Assembly: GCA_026392035.1 (NCBI GenBank)
Contig: JAPLCX010000047.1
Coordinates: 1 to 58,367 of the forward strand
DNA: 58,367 nt
Source of the DNA: Candidatus Auribacterota bacterium
Lineage (GTDB): Bacteria > Auribacterota > Tritonobacteria > UBA1439
Direction: 5' to 3'
Positions within the stretch are counted from its first letter, which is position 1; each line of letters begins with the position of its first letter. Made by a program: the position numbers and the translations under genes. Below the pieces are notes generated by a model. That model saw nothing but the letters and a program-made list of their open reading frames with translations. It had not been told where the DNA came from and did no database searches. Below are positions 9,341 to 17,820 of this stretch, in pieces.

Positions 9341-11062
9341 CTATAGAGTCAATGGCCTCTTCTCACAGCGGAATATGGCAGCCGGCTCCACGTTGGGATC
9401 GAGCGTTATATGGTTTTCCCTTCCCCTCCATGTGTGGAGGCTATCAGTAATAAGCTCCCTGACCTCATATTCCTCGTCAGAGGAGATACCGAACTCTTCA
9501 ACCGGCACGGTAATCCTGCTCGTCGCGGGCCTGAACGGATCGAGGTTAATCGCCACGAAGATGGTGTTCCTGCCATCCGGCGATGTCTTCCCGTAAAAGA
9601 GAATAGAATCGCAAGTCGAGTTATAGATGCGAAGGTTGTCGGTATAGTGCAGGGCAGGGTTTTCTCTTCGGATATGGTTCAACCGCGCGATGTAGCCCTT
9701 GATGTTTCCCGGAGCATCCCAGTTGCGTACCTTATACTCGTACTTTTCTGAATTCCTGAGCTCATCCTTATCTGGAAGCTTGTCATTTTCCAGAACCTCA
9801 TAACCGTTGTACATACCGTAGAGCGATGAGGATGTGGCAGCGAGGGCGATGCGCATCTTGAAAGCGGGCCGGCCTCCGGTGAAGAGTATGGGGGGGTGGA
9901 TGTCCGGCGTGTTGACGAAAAAGTTAGGGCGCAGAAATTCCTTAAGGTAGCTGTTCGTGAGCTTCAGCAGGTATTCGATGAGCTCGTTCTTGGCATTTCG
10001 CCATGTGAAGTATGTATAGGACTGGGAGAAGCCAAGCCTGGAAAGAGATTCAAGTTTATCATAATCTGTGAAAGCTTCGGAGAGGAAGACGGTTCCGGGA
10101 TAATCCTTGGTCACCTCCCTGATGATCCATTCCCAGAACTCCTGAGGTTTCGTGTGCGGGTTGTCGATTCGGAAGGCGGTCACCCCTTGGTCCAGCCAGA
10201 AAGTGAGGATGCCCTTAATCTCATTCCACAGTTCCTCCCTGTCCCCCGGCATGAGATTGAGAGGACACACATCCTCGTATTTTTTAGGGGGATTTTCGGC
10301 GTATCTGATGGACCCGTCCGGATTACGGAAGAACCAGTTGGGGTGCTCTTTGATCCAGGGATGGTCGGGGGAGCAGTTGGTCGTGAAATCCAGGGCAACT
10401 TCCATGCCCCTTTCCCTGCACGCCCGAACAAATCGTTTGAAATCGTCGAGGGTGCCAAGTTCGGGGTTGATGGCCTTATGCCCACCGCATTCGTTACCCA
10501 CCGACCATGGGCTTCCCGGGTCCGTGGGTCCCGCTTTCAGACTATTGTTCGGGCCCTTCCGGTTTGTCCTTCCGATAGGATGAATGGGGGGCAGATAGAT
10601 AACGTCAAACCCCATTCTCTTTATATCGAAGAGCCTGGCAATCATGTCGTCGAAGGTTGCGCTTTTTCCGGGCACCCCTCCCTGTGACCGGTGGAACATT
10701 TCGTACCATGCGGCGAACCTGGCGCTGACGGGCTCCACCATGATCTCGAGCCCGCGCGTATAGGTAGTCTTTCTATTTTTATCAGTTTTCAAGTTTGCTT
10801 CTACGGTATATTGGCACCATCCCAACATGTCTTTCAGCGGGAAGGCCCCCGACCAGCGAACCTCCCCTTCTTGTATCATTGGGACTCTAAACCAGGGGGA
10901 GGAGTTAGGATGCTTCTTTCTGTATAGGAGACAAGCCTCAGGCGGCTCCTTGCTATAAATATCCGCCGTAACCCGGAAGCTCCTGTCCACTTCCCGCTTG
11001 ACTGGAAAGCGCCCACCCTCTATCTCCGGGTATACATTTTTGATGCGTATTTCACTTCGCAT
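9341..11062 (-). CDS. glgE: alpha-1,4-glucan:maltose-1-phosphate maltosyltransferase, GlgE-type (GH13_3)
   Basis: GH13 subfamily 3 enzyme, 573 residues, transferring maltosyl units from maltose-1-phosphate to the non-reducing end of alpha-1,4-glucans. The N-terminal beta domain (about 1-100) precedes the TIM barrel. Diagnostic GlgE features are 'LPPIHPIGRTNRKGPNN' (157-173), the nucleophile Asp300 in 'FRIDNPHTKP', the acid/base Glu329 in 'FLSEAFTD', and 'FVNTPDI' for the third carboxylate. The family is usually about 650-700 residues, so this copy is short, mainly in the N-terminal region. It lies 320 bases upstream of the GlgM-like gene, making a GlgM-GlgE pair. No trehalose synthase or maltokinase (TreS/Pep2) is in the window, so maltose-1-phosphate would come from GlgM. 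Confidence 0.88.
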   Translation of the reverse strand: MRSEIRIKNVYPEIEGGRFPVKREVDRSFRVTADIYSKEPPEACLLYRKKHPNSSPWFRVPMIQEGEVRWSGAFPLKDMLGWCQYTVEANLKTDKNRKTTYTRGLEIMVEPVSARFAAWYEMFHRSQGGVPGKSATFDDMIARLFDIKRMGFDVIYLPPIHPIGRTNRKGPNNSLKAGPTDPGSPWSVGNECGGHKAINPELGTLDDFKRFVRACRERGMEVALDFTTNCSPDHPWIKEHPNWFFRNPDGSIRYAENPPKKYEDVCPLNLMPGDREELWNEIKGILTFWLDQGVTAFRIDNPHTKPQEFWEWIIREVTKDYPGTVFLSEAFTDYDKLESLSRLGFSQSYTYFTWRNAKNELIEYLLKLTNSYLKEFLRPNFFVNTPDIHPPILFTGGRPAFKMRIALAATSSSLYGMYNGYEVLENDKLPDKDELRNSEKYEYKVRNWDAPGNIKGYIARLNHIRRENPALHYTDNLRIYNSTCDSILFYGKTSPDGRNTIFVAINLDPFRPATSRITVPVEEFGISSDEEYEVRELITDSLHTWRGRENHITLDPNVEPAAIFRCEKRPLTL

Positions 11063-11264
11063 GTCTAAGGACTCTCCACTTCAAAAGCTGACAGAATTTT
11101 AGTTAAAAGAATGCGACTTCTCAAGAAAAATAATCATAAGAGGGAAATAGGTCAGACGGTATGAACTGACCCTTCGTGGACGGCGCTTTTCACTGGGCTT
11201 ATTTTGCAGCCGCAGTGCGTCGCACACAGAGCAAATGAGACCGCGTAGAAGACAATCAAATATC

Positions 11265-12143
11265 TCACGCGGGAGCCATGACCTTGAGCGCCCGGGGGGC
11301 TATTGAGAAGCCGATAGGAGTGGTCCCGATAATATCGCCGTCTGACTGCACCAGAACCTTATGGGCGGAACTCACGTTGACTGACTGCCCGCGGTGAAAC
11401 GTGATGCCTTCCAGAGCCCGGTGGGTATTCAAGAGCACAGATAACCCTGATCGGAGGATCACAGAGGCGTATCGCTTCTGGAGAATACACACATTGAGCC
11501 AGCCATCGTCAATTGCCGCATCCGGGCAGAGCGTGAACCTGCCGCCATAGTGCCGGGAATTGCAGACCACCATTGAATACCCGCTGAGCGATGGTTTTTG
11601 ACCGTCGATATCAATGGTGAGCTCGGGGAGACCATAGTGGATCACCGCGCGTACCGCGGCTATTGGATATGCAAACATCCCCAAAAAACCCTTCACGGTG
11701 GGATCAACTTCTCTCACCACCTGCGCATCAAGACCCACTCCCGCCATGCAGGAGAAGTAACGCCCCACCGATGTCAGGCCAAGATCGATCGTCTTGACTT
11801 TTCCCCTTGTGAGCACCTCGCACGCCCTCAGTGGATCGAGGGGAATCTCCATCTCCCAGGCGAGTACGTTACCGGTTCCCATGGGGAGTATCCCGAGAAT
11901 AAGGTCCGAGCCCGCGATGCCGTTGATCACCTCGTGTATCGTGCCGTCTCCTCCCGCGCAGATCACCATCTGGAACGATCCATCCCTCGCGCTGCATGCG
12001 AGATGCCGCGCCTCGCCCGGCTGTACCGCGGTGAACGTCTCCAGGCAAAACCCCTTCTCCGTGAGCACGCGCTCGATTCTCCGCAGCCGCGCGGCGCTCG
12101 CGGCTCTCCCGGAGGTTGGATTTACTATGAGTTTGGCGCGCAT
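11265..12143 (-). CDS. diacylglycerol/lipid kinase family protein
   Basis: DagK/YegS-type lipid kinase, 292 residues. It has the nucleotide-binding 'VICAGGDGTIHEVINGIAG' motif (about residues 60-78), the 'GILPMGTGNVLAWE' loop near 88-101, and a beta-sandwich C-terminal half ending at 'GTTPIGFSIAPRALKV'. The family phosphorylates diacylglycerol, ceramide or related lipids at the inner membrane face. The substrate cannot be read here. It starts 11 bases after the stop of the metallo-hydrolase gene at 12155, so the two are probably co-transcribed. About 200 bases without recognisable features separate it from glgE. Confidence 0.85.
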   Translation of the reverse strand: MRAKLIVNPTSGRAASAARLRRIERVLTEKGFCLETFTAVQPGEARHLACSARDGSFQMVICAGGDGTIHEVINGIAGSDLILGILPMGTGNVLAWEMEIPLDPLRACEVLTRGKVKTIDLGLTSVGRYFSCMAGVGLDAQVVREVDPTVKGFLGMFAYPIAAVRAVIHYGLPELTIDIDGQKPSLSGYSMVVCNSRHYGGRFTLCPDAAIDDGWLNVCILQKRYASVILRSGLSVLLNTHRALEGITFHRGQSVNVSSAHKVLVQSDGDIIGTTPIGFSIAPRALKVMAPA

Positions 12144-12154
12144 GGCGAAATACC

Positions 12155-12766
12155 CTACGCTCCCTTCTCCAGTATCTCGACAGGAACTCCTGCGAACTGT
12201 TTGAAACGCACCGCGTCGCTCCGGGAACCTACAATGGTTCCGTAGTGCATCGGGATTGCCACGGCGGGTTTTATTCTCTTCGCTGCCTCCGCAGCCTCAT
12301 TCGCGTTCATCACATAGGTGCCGCTCACCGGAAGCAGTGCCACATCGGCAGTGACGGTCGCCATCTCGGGGATCAGGTCGGTGTCTCCGGCGTAGTAAAT
12401 CCGGCGTGTGCCGAAGGTGATGATGAACCCAAGGCCGCCCTCAGCGCGGGGATGAAACGGCTTGTTCGTATTATAGGCGGCCACTCCCTCTACGACGATC
12501 TCTCCTATGGAAATCGACTGCCCCGGTGTGATGATCCGCACATCCCCTTTGAGCTTCCTCGCGCACTCCGCGCAGGTCACCGTCACCGTGTCAGACTTGA
12601 AAATCCGCTCAATAGCGGTTGGCGAACAATGATCGTAGTGCGAATGCGAAACGAGGATTATATCTGCAGCGGGCCCTCCCGTGATCTTATAAGGATCAAT
12701 GTAAATGAATTTCTCTCCATCGAGCCTAAAGCTCGCGTGTCCCAACCAGTGTATCCCCTCGATCAT
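12155..12766 (-). CDS. metallo-beta-lactamase-fold metal-dependent hydrolase (UPF0173-like)
   Basis: A 203-residue metallo-beta-lactamase-fold protein. The signature 'VSHSHYDHCSP' (HxHxDH) lies near residue 42, 'YYAGDTDLIPEM' gives the later Asp, and 'IPMHYGTI' gives the C-terminal His. This matches the small UPF0173/YtkL-like hydrolases, whose substrates are mostly unknown. No signal peptide. It is followed 11 bases later by the lipid kinase gene. Function beyond 'metal-dependent hydrolase' is not supported. Confidence 0.8.
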   Translation of the reverse strand: MIEGIHWLGHASFRLDGEKFIYIDPYKITGGPAADIILVSHSHYDHCSPTAIERIFKSDTVTVTCAECARKLKGDVRIITPGQSISIGEIVVEGVAAYNTNKPFHPRAEGGLGFIITFGTRRIYYAGDTDLIPEMATVTADVALLPVSGTYVMNANEAAEAAKRIKPAVAIPMHYGTIVGSRSDAVRFKQFAGVPVEILEKGA

Positions 12767-12802
12767 TTAATTTCCTCCATTGCATTCCTATCTTTGTGCA
12801 TC

Positions 12803-12822
12803 CCTGCCTGCCGGCAGGCAGG
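12803..12822. repeat. perfect 20-base palindrome, copy 1
   Basis: The sequence CCTGCCTGCCGGCAGGCAGG is a perfect palindrome in the gap upstream of the metallo-hydrolase gene. A longer 26-base palindromic version is at 30491-30516 and an imperfect one at 42289-42308. Three copies in one window show an interspersed element. Confidence 0.8.
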
Positions 12823-12893
12823 TGCGTGCATCCTGTTCCAGAATATATAATCGTTGTCCATAATTATCACGGGGAGCATTAAATATCTGACAT

Positions 12894-12980
12894 GTCATTG
12901 CGAGGAGCGTAGCGACGAAGCAATCTCAACTCTTTGGGCAGCAGGAGATTGCTTCTCCCGCTTTGCGGGATCGCAATGAC
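12894..12980. repeat. REP-like imperfect palindrome (GTCATTGCGAGGAGC family)
   Basis: About 87 bases whose ends, GTCATTGCGAGGAGC and GCGGGATCGCAATGAC, are inverted. Inner arms (GAAGCAATCTC / GAGATTGCTTC) extend the dyad. This is a widespread type of interspersed palindrome in environmental bacterial genomes. It overlaps the 3' end of the rhomboid gene and supplies its last about 27 codons and stop. Confidence 0.8.
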
Positions 12981-13764
12981 CATGGCAAAAAGTGTAAAGA
13001 ATAATGGCGATGCCGTGCGCGGACACTTTGTCCAGAATACGGTCAACACGCTCGCTCCGATCCACAGAACCGTTACCCTCCGTGGTACTGCACGATTTTG
13101 ATCTTCGAGATCCCCGCACTCCGAGCCTCCCCCATCCCCTCCCCCACCACCCCATGTAGAGATAACCGAAAAGGGCGCCGCCGAGATGGGCGAAGTGTGC
13201 CACAAAATCACCGCGCACATTTGAGATGACCAGGAGCAACTCAATCCCCGCAAAAATCAGCACCAGGTGCTTAGCTCTCATATTCACGGGGAGCACGAAG
13301 AAGAGCAGGAGCGTGACCACCCTCTCAGGGAAAAGCATGGCGAAGGCCACCATGAGACCGAAGACCGCGCCGGAGGCCCCCATGATGAGGGTATACGGCG
13401 GATAGAATACAACCGAACAGAGCCCGGCGCCGATGCCGCAAAAGAAGTAAAAACAGGTGAAGCGCCTCGTTCCAAGGGCGGCCTCGACATCGGGCCCGAA
13501 CATCCAGAGGACAAACATGTTAAAGAGGAGATGGATCAGATTCGCGTGGAGGAAGATATAGGTCGCAAATTGCCAGAAATAGAGATGCGATAACGCAAGG
13601 GCGGGAATAAGGGCGAATGTGCGGTCCACCGCTCTCCCGCCGATGCTTTGCACGACAAAGCAGATAATGGTCGCCGCAATCAGACGCTTCACGCCAGAGC
13701 TCAAAGAAGGCCCGAGAGAGAATTGAGGGGAATTGTCGCGATAGTGATATTCAGGATAGGACAT
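12895..13764 (-). CDS. rhomboid family intramembrane serine protease, repeat-altered C-terminus
   Basis: Intramembrane serine protease of 289 residues. The serine box 'MGASGAVFGLM' and the later 'FAHLGGALFGYLY' carrying the catalytic His give the Ser-His dyad. The 'FLHANLIHLLFNMFVLW' helix holds the usual H-N residues, and about six hydrophobic segments precede residue 200. The cytosolic tail is family-like up to 'VDRILDKVSAHG', where homologs normally continue into a short charged helix. Here the sequence departs, and the last about 27 residues are encoded by the REP-like palindrome at 12894-12980. The catalytic core is intact, so it is probably functional with a changed tail. It is a single gene between the repeat-rich gap and the Trk region. 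Confidence 0.85.
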   Translation of the reverse strand: MSYPEYHYRDNSPQFSLGPSLSSGVKRLIAATIICFVVQSIGGRAVDRTFALIPALALSHLYFWQFATYIFLHANLIHLLFNMFVLWMFGPDVEAALGTRRFTCFYFFCGIGAGLCSVVFYPPYTLIMGASGAVFGLMVAFAMLFPERVVTLLLFFVLPVNMRAKHLVLIFAGIELLLVISNVRGDFVAHFAHLGGALFGYLYMGWWGRGWGRLGVRGSRRSKSCSTTEGNGSVDRSERVDRILDKVSAHGIAIILYTFCHGHCDPAKREKQSPAAQRVEIASSLRSSQ

Positions 13765-13889
13765 GTTCTGCCTGGCGCGTGCTCAGCCCGAGTTAATGAT
13801 CACCTTGACCCAAGTGCTACGGGATTAAATGACGAGTGATAACCTCTTCCACAGAATACAAATGAGTAACGCGGCCCCGAGGCCAAATG

Positions 13890-14123
13890 TTATTGCAGGG
13901 ATACGTGCAAACGCCTCATGCGCAGCATTTCCATCGTCTGTTCCTGCTTGGCGATGATCGTATCGAGTTTGGCCTGGCCCTGAATGATCGTATCCAGTTT
14001 CGCGTTGAGCTGATCGAGCTGCTTTGCAATGTCTGCCGCGTCCGGCTGTTTCGCATCGGCGAAAACGAATTTCACAATTATCACACCGATAATGAGCACT
14101 ACGAGCACCAGCGTTTTATTCAT
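13890..14123 (-). CDS. small membrane-anchored coiled-coil protein
   Basis: A 77-residue protein. One N-terminal transmembrane helix or signal anchor (residues 3-22, TLVLVVLIIGVIIVKFVFA) is followed by a heptad-rich segment with a repeated 'KLDTII' unit (about 46-61). An ATG with GGAGGG four bases upstream overlaps the stop of the preceding gene by four bases (ATGA), showing translational coupling to the Trk-associated exported protein. Unknown function. Its place at the end of the trk operon suggests an accessory role at the membrane. Confidence 0.65.
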   Translation of the reverse strand: MNKTLVLVVLIIGVIIVKFVFADAKQPDAADIAKQLDQLNAKLDTIIQGQAKLDTIIAKQEQTMEMLRMRRLHVSLQ

Positions 14124-14677
14124 ACTCCCTCCTTAGTGCGATACCATTTTGAACTATCATCGCTCACAATCCTCTCCCTCGCCGCAAATCTCAGTTTATA
14201 GAAAAGAAAAACTATTACAGAACACGCCGTGAGGAGCACACTTAACACAGTTTTGCCCTTAGAGAGGCGATGTATGGTCACATACCCGTTTTTAAGCACC
14301 ATTACCTCGCGGGCAATGACACAGGTCTCCCCCTCGAGCATTGGCGCAAAGCGGTACATCACTCCCCTGACGAGAAGATGATCGCCACGATGAGAATAGC
14401 TTCCCATGGTGCGGACATTCCGTATGTGAGCCGCGTTCATTAGAACGCCGATCGCCGCCCCATCGCTCGAAAGTACATTTACCCACCCAGTATCCCCTCT
14501 CCTCATGATATCGCCAATTGCTTCTCCCTCGATCACCACCTCATTGCCATCGTATTTCTTGCCCTCCCTTATCAAAGTGCCGATAGGGATGGAGTCCGGT
14601 GCTGCATAAAGAGGGCTGCTCAATAATGCCATGAGAATGCCTGTCTGAATCCCCCTATGCCCTATCGCGCTCATCAT
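14120..14677 (-). CDS. exported OB-fold-like membrane protein in trk operon
   Basis: About 185 residues. The start was chosen at ATG 14677, just after the trkH stop, because AGGGGA lies seven bases upstream and the resulting N-terminus (MMSAIGHRG then a hydrophobic run to 'PLYAAPDS') is a clean signal peptide. The longer start at 14713 would overlap trkH. Residues about 40-125 contain 'DGNEVVIEGEAIGDIM' and 'GDHLLVRGVMYRF', a pattern resembling small OB-fold domains. A transmembrane helix follows near residue 150, then a short basic tail. It overlaps the coiled-coil gene by four bases. Role unknown; fold call is tentative. Confidence 0.6.
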   Translation of the reverse strand: MMSAIGHRGIQTGILMALLSSPLYAAPDSIPIGTLIREGKKYDGNEVVIEGEAIGDIMRRGDTGWVNVLSSDGAAIGVLMNAAHIRNVRTMGSYSHRGDHLLVRGVMYRFAPMLEGETCVIAREVMVLKNGYVTIHRLSKGKTVLSVLLTACSVIVFLFYKLRFAARERIVSDDSSKWYRTKEGV

Positions 14678-14678
14678 G

Positions 14679-16184
14679 CTATTTTCCCCTGAACACAGAA
14701 ACACCAAATGCAATTAATCCAAACAGAGCGATAAATTCCAATCGCCCGGCCCACATTGCAAATATGTAGTAGCATTTGAGCACTGCCGGCATAGACGGGG
14801 TTAAGATACCACATGAGAGCCCCGTATTGCTGCCGGCGGATACCGACTCAAACAGCGAATCGATAAACGGATATCCGCATGCGGATCCGACAATTCCGCC
14901 GCACAGGTGCATTGTCAGATAACATATAATGATGAGCCCCGCCATTTTTATATGCTGTTCGGTCAGTATAATATCTTTCACATGGTGGAATTGAGTTACA
15001 AAGTAGGAATCTTCCGCTAAAATTATTTTCTTTATTTCCTGGTAGAGGCCCTTTGCAAAAATCCCCATCCGCAATCCCTTGATACCCCCTCCCGTTGAAC
15101 AGGCGCTGGCACCGATTACCATGGCGACAATTATGGCAAGCGCCGCCAATTCTCCCCAGTCCTGAATGAGTTGACTGGCATATACCTGCATATAGCCTGT
15201 GGTGGTATGTCCCGACACGACGATATACGAAGCCCTTCTAAACACACTCACCGCATCACCGTACACACCAGATTTGATGAGGGCCCAGGCACACAGCGCA
15301 AACGCAAGCAGGACCGTTATCGTAAATGAGCGTATCTCGATATTTTTGAACATCTCCTTCGGCTTACCAGACCATACCGCATAGTGCAGGACAAAGTTAA
15401 ATGAGCCTAAAATCATAATGAACAGAGTAACTATTTCTACAGGCCAACTGTGATAATAAAGGATGTTCTGTGATTGAGGGGCAAATCCTCCCGTGCTCCA
15501 GGCGCCCATAAAGAGCCAGAGCGCGTGCAAGAGGGAATTGGGGAACGCAATACCTTCCGCAGTGAGCACAAAAAACAAAGCCGCCGTCCCCACGATAAGA
15601 TAAATCGTACTGATGAGCCAGATCGCTCTGCTGGTGTGAATCACGTTCGGGAGCAGCCTTTCATCCTTGCCCTCGCCCACGTACATCATATAGGCTCCTG
15701 CCGTTCCCTTGACAAGGAACGTGAGCACGAGGACAATCATCCCCTGGCCACCGACATAGGTCAGAAGATGACGCCACATGTTTAAGCCCTGAGATACATG
15801 ATCCAGGTCGAGAATAAGAATCAACCCCGTTGTGGTGAATCCACTCATCACGTCGAATACGCAATCAAGGTATGATGCAAAATGCCCGCTGAGATAGTGA
15901 GAGATGGCGCATAAAAGAGTGGCGAGAAACCATGTAAATGCTGCGATGACCATCGAATGAATCCACCTGAGGGACCCTGCCGCTCCATATCCGAAGATCA
16001 GTAAGATTATCCCCGTAATAAAGCATGCATTGAACCCGATAACATAATCAGGGAACACAGCCCATTCCTTGAAGATCAGGGAAGTCACCAATGGGACAAA
16101 GTGGAGAAAAGAAATTCCGCATACAATTCTACCGGTATGCTGGCTAATCAGTTTATAGTCACTCAGGTATGGTTTCGATATCAT
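14679..16184 (-). CDS. trkH: Trk/Ktr potassium uptake channel subunit TrkH
   Basis: Integral membrane K+ uptake protein, 501 residues with about ten hydrophobic helices. It shows selectivity-filter-like loops 'GFTTTGLILI', 'GAWSTGGFAPQS', 'HTTTGYMQV' and 'SAGSNTGLSCG', the four P-loop Gly regions of the TrkH/KtrB superfamily. 'SACSTGGGIKGLRMGIFAK' precedes the TrkA-facing helix. It works with the TrkA NAD-binding proteins encoded just upstream. A 44-codon membrane-protein gene lies between trkA and trkH and ends one base before the trkH start. No strong ribosome site precedes trkH, which fits coupled translation. Confidence 0.9.
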   Translation of the reverse strand: MISKPYLSDYKLISQHTGRIVCGISFLHFVPLVTSLIFKEWAVFPDYVIGFNACFITGIILLIFGYGAAGSLRWIHSMVIAAFTWFLATLLCAISHYLSGHFASYLDCVFDVMSGFTTTGLILILDLDHVSQGLNMWRHLLTYVGGQGMIVLVLTFLVKGTAGAYMMYVGEGKDERLLPNVIHTSRAIWLISTIYLIVGTAALFFVLTAEGIAFPNSLLHALWLFMGAWSTGGFAPQSQNILYYHSWPVEIVTLFIMILGSFNFVLHYAVWSGKPKEMFKNIEIRSFTITVLLAFALCAWALIKSGVYGDAVSVFRRASYIVVSGHTTTGYMQVYASQLIQDWGELAALAIIVAMVIGASACSTGGGIKGLRMGIFAKGLYQEIKKIILAEDSYFVTQFHHVKDIILTEQHIKMAGLIIICYLTMHLCGGIVGSACGYPFIDSLFESVSAGSNTGLSCGILTPSMPAVLKCYYIFAMWAGRLEFIALFGLIAFGVSVFRGK

Positions 16185-16185
16185 G

Positions 16186-16320
16186 TCAGCGAAGTACTAG
16201 CCGAGTAAGAATGGTAATACAATACATCACAAGGACCAGGGAGATCACGTACAGCACCTCTACGATAATCCCCCAGAACGAGAGGTGGACATGACTGACG
16301 ATGCGCTTCAGTTTTTGCAT
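16186..16320 (-). CDS. 44-residue single-pass membrane protein between trkA and trkH
   Basis: A short gene: ATG at 16320, TGA at 16186-16188. The product begins MQKLKRIVSHVHLSFWG, continues as one long hydrophobic helix (about residues 15-38, rich in I, V, L, Y) and ends basic (TRLVLR). It starts five bases after the trkA stop and ends one base before the trkH ATG, so it fits the operon with no leftover spacing. Topology (basic N-terminus, one helix) is like small subunits of transport complexes. No family recognised. The tight packing and transmembrane profile are the evidence that it is real. Confidence 0.5.
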   Translation of the reverse strand: MQKLKRIVSHVHLSFWGIIVEVLYVISLVLVMYCITILTRLVLR

Positions 16321-16325
16321 GGGGT

Positions 16326-16988
16326 TTATGCGCCTCTGAGAAGCTTATAAAATTCCCGTTCGTTCTCGGGAGTGGTGACGGCGAGGATATCATCGCCATC
16401 TTCTAAAATCGTCTCCCCATTGGGTACAATGACGTCTTCCCTTCTCAACACAGATGCGATGATGCATCCCGCGGGAAGCGCTATATCTTTTAGAGGGTGC
16501 CGCAACAAGGGGGAGTGTTCGGATATTTTCCCATGAACCACTGAAATCTTCCCCTGTTTCAACTTGAGTAATGTACTCAACTCCTCGAGGCTCACTTCCT
16601 GATTGAGCACCTGGGAGATGATTGTCGTCGCATCGATAGGAACATCCACGCCCAGCTTTGCAAAAGCCTCCTGGTTCCTCGGGTCATTCACCCGGGCGAT
16701 CGTTCGAGGCACTGAAAAATAGAGTTTCGCGAGCTGGCATATAATCAGGTTGTCCTCGTCGTCATTGGTTGCCGCGACAACGACGTCCGCCTTTTCTGCA
16801 TTCGCCTCTTCGAGGTACTTTGGTTCACAGGCATCCCCATGGATCACAATCGCATCGTCCAGCTCTTCTGCAACCCTCTCGCAGTTTGCCGTATCTCTAT
16901 CGACGACAACCACCTTGTGCTTCTCGCCCACGAGACGCGTCGCGAGTGAAGAGCCGACTCTCCCCGCGCCGCATATGATGACGAACAT
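16326..16988 (-). CDS. trkA: TrkA-type potassium channel regulator (RCK N + C)
   Basis: Cytosolic regulator, 220 residues. An RCK_N Rossmann domain begins with 'IICGAGRVGSSLATRL', with the acidic strand end 'VVVVDRD'. An RCK_C ligand domain follows (about 135-220, 'LPAGCIIASVLRREDVIVPNG'). TrkA proteins bind NAD(H)/ATP and gate TrkH. It abuts the second trkA copy directly (16988/16989) and is followed by the 44-residue gene and trkH in one operon. Confidence 0.88.
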   Translation of the reverse strand: MFVIICGAGRVGSSLATRLVGEKHKVVVVDRDTANCERVAEELDDAIVIHGDACEPKYLEEANAEKADVVVAATNDDEDNLIICQLAKLYFSVPRTIARVNDPRNQEAFAKLGVDVPIDATTIISQVLNQEVSLEELSTLLKLKQGKISVVHGKISEHSPLLRHPLKDIALPAGCIIASVLRREDVIVPNGETILEDGDDILAVTTPENEREFYKLLRGA

Positions 16989-17639
16989 TTAGTCCTCCAT
17001 TTTAAACATGCTCTTGATTTTTTTCACGCTCTCAGTCCTCACAATGCCGATAAGGACATCACCCAACTCAAGCCGGGTCATGGGGGAAGGAATGACCGGG
17101 TTATTCTTTTTTATGATCGTGGCAATTAAGAATTCATCGGGCCTGTTCAGTTCAGAAACCGTTTTCCCAACAAAATCCTCGGTGACATTGATCTCTATAA
17201 TACCCATCCCCCTGGTTTCAATAAAGAAGCCCGAAAAGCGGCTCTCGATCAATTTGTCGCGAATCATGGATGCGAGCAGCGTCGTACCGCTTATTATCTC
17301 GAGCCCAAACCTCTTGTAGATATCAGCCCTCCGTGGATCATACACTCGTGCAATAACCTTGGGGACATTGAATATTTTCTTCGCCACCTGAGAAGCCATT
17401 ATGTTCGTATTATCGCCATTGGTGACCACGACAAACGCATCAGCGGATTCCACACCTGCCCTCCGGAGCACCTCCAGATCGAATCCGTTCCCCGTGACAC
17501 AGAGGCCATTGAAAGTCCCGCCCAGCCGATGGAAGGATGTCTTATTGTTATCTACAACAGCAACATTGTTTCCTTCACGTGAGAGCAAAAGGGCCAATTC
17601 CGAACCGACACGTCCGCAGCCGACAATAATCACGTTCAT
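16989..17639 (-). CDS. second TrkA-type potassium channel regulator
   Basis: A 216-residue RCK protein with the same layout as its neighbour: 'VIIVGCGRVGSELALLL' at the N-terminus and a C-terminal RCK_C-like domain (about 135-205). The two differ throughout, so this is an old duplication. Tandem TrkA proteins may form a hetero-ring, or the pair may mimic the four-domain TrkA of proteobacteria split in two. It is first in the operon; its promoter should lie in 17640-17820. Confidence 0.85.
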   Translation of the reverse strand: MNVIIVGCGRVGSELALLLSREGNNVAVVDNNKTSFHRLGGTFNGLCVTGNGFDLEVLRRAGVESADAFVVVTNGDNTNIMASQVAKKIFNVPKVIARVYDPRRADIYKRFGLEIISGTTLLASMIRDKLIESRFSGFFIETRGMGIIEINVTEDFVGKTVSELNRPDEFLIATIIKKNNPVIPSPMTRLELGDVLIGIVRTESVKKIKSMFKMED

Positions 17640-17820
17640 AGAAACAGCCTCATTTCATTGGATGTATTGTACCAAAAGGCAAGAGGGCATGGGGCTCTTA
17701 ACTCCCGCAAGAGGCACGGAGGCTCCACCTGGGCATTGCAATCGGGAACACCACCCACAGGCCGCGCCTAAAGGGAAGGGAAAGACAGGTTAGTGAGGGG
17801 CCCTATTTCTCCAGCGCCCC

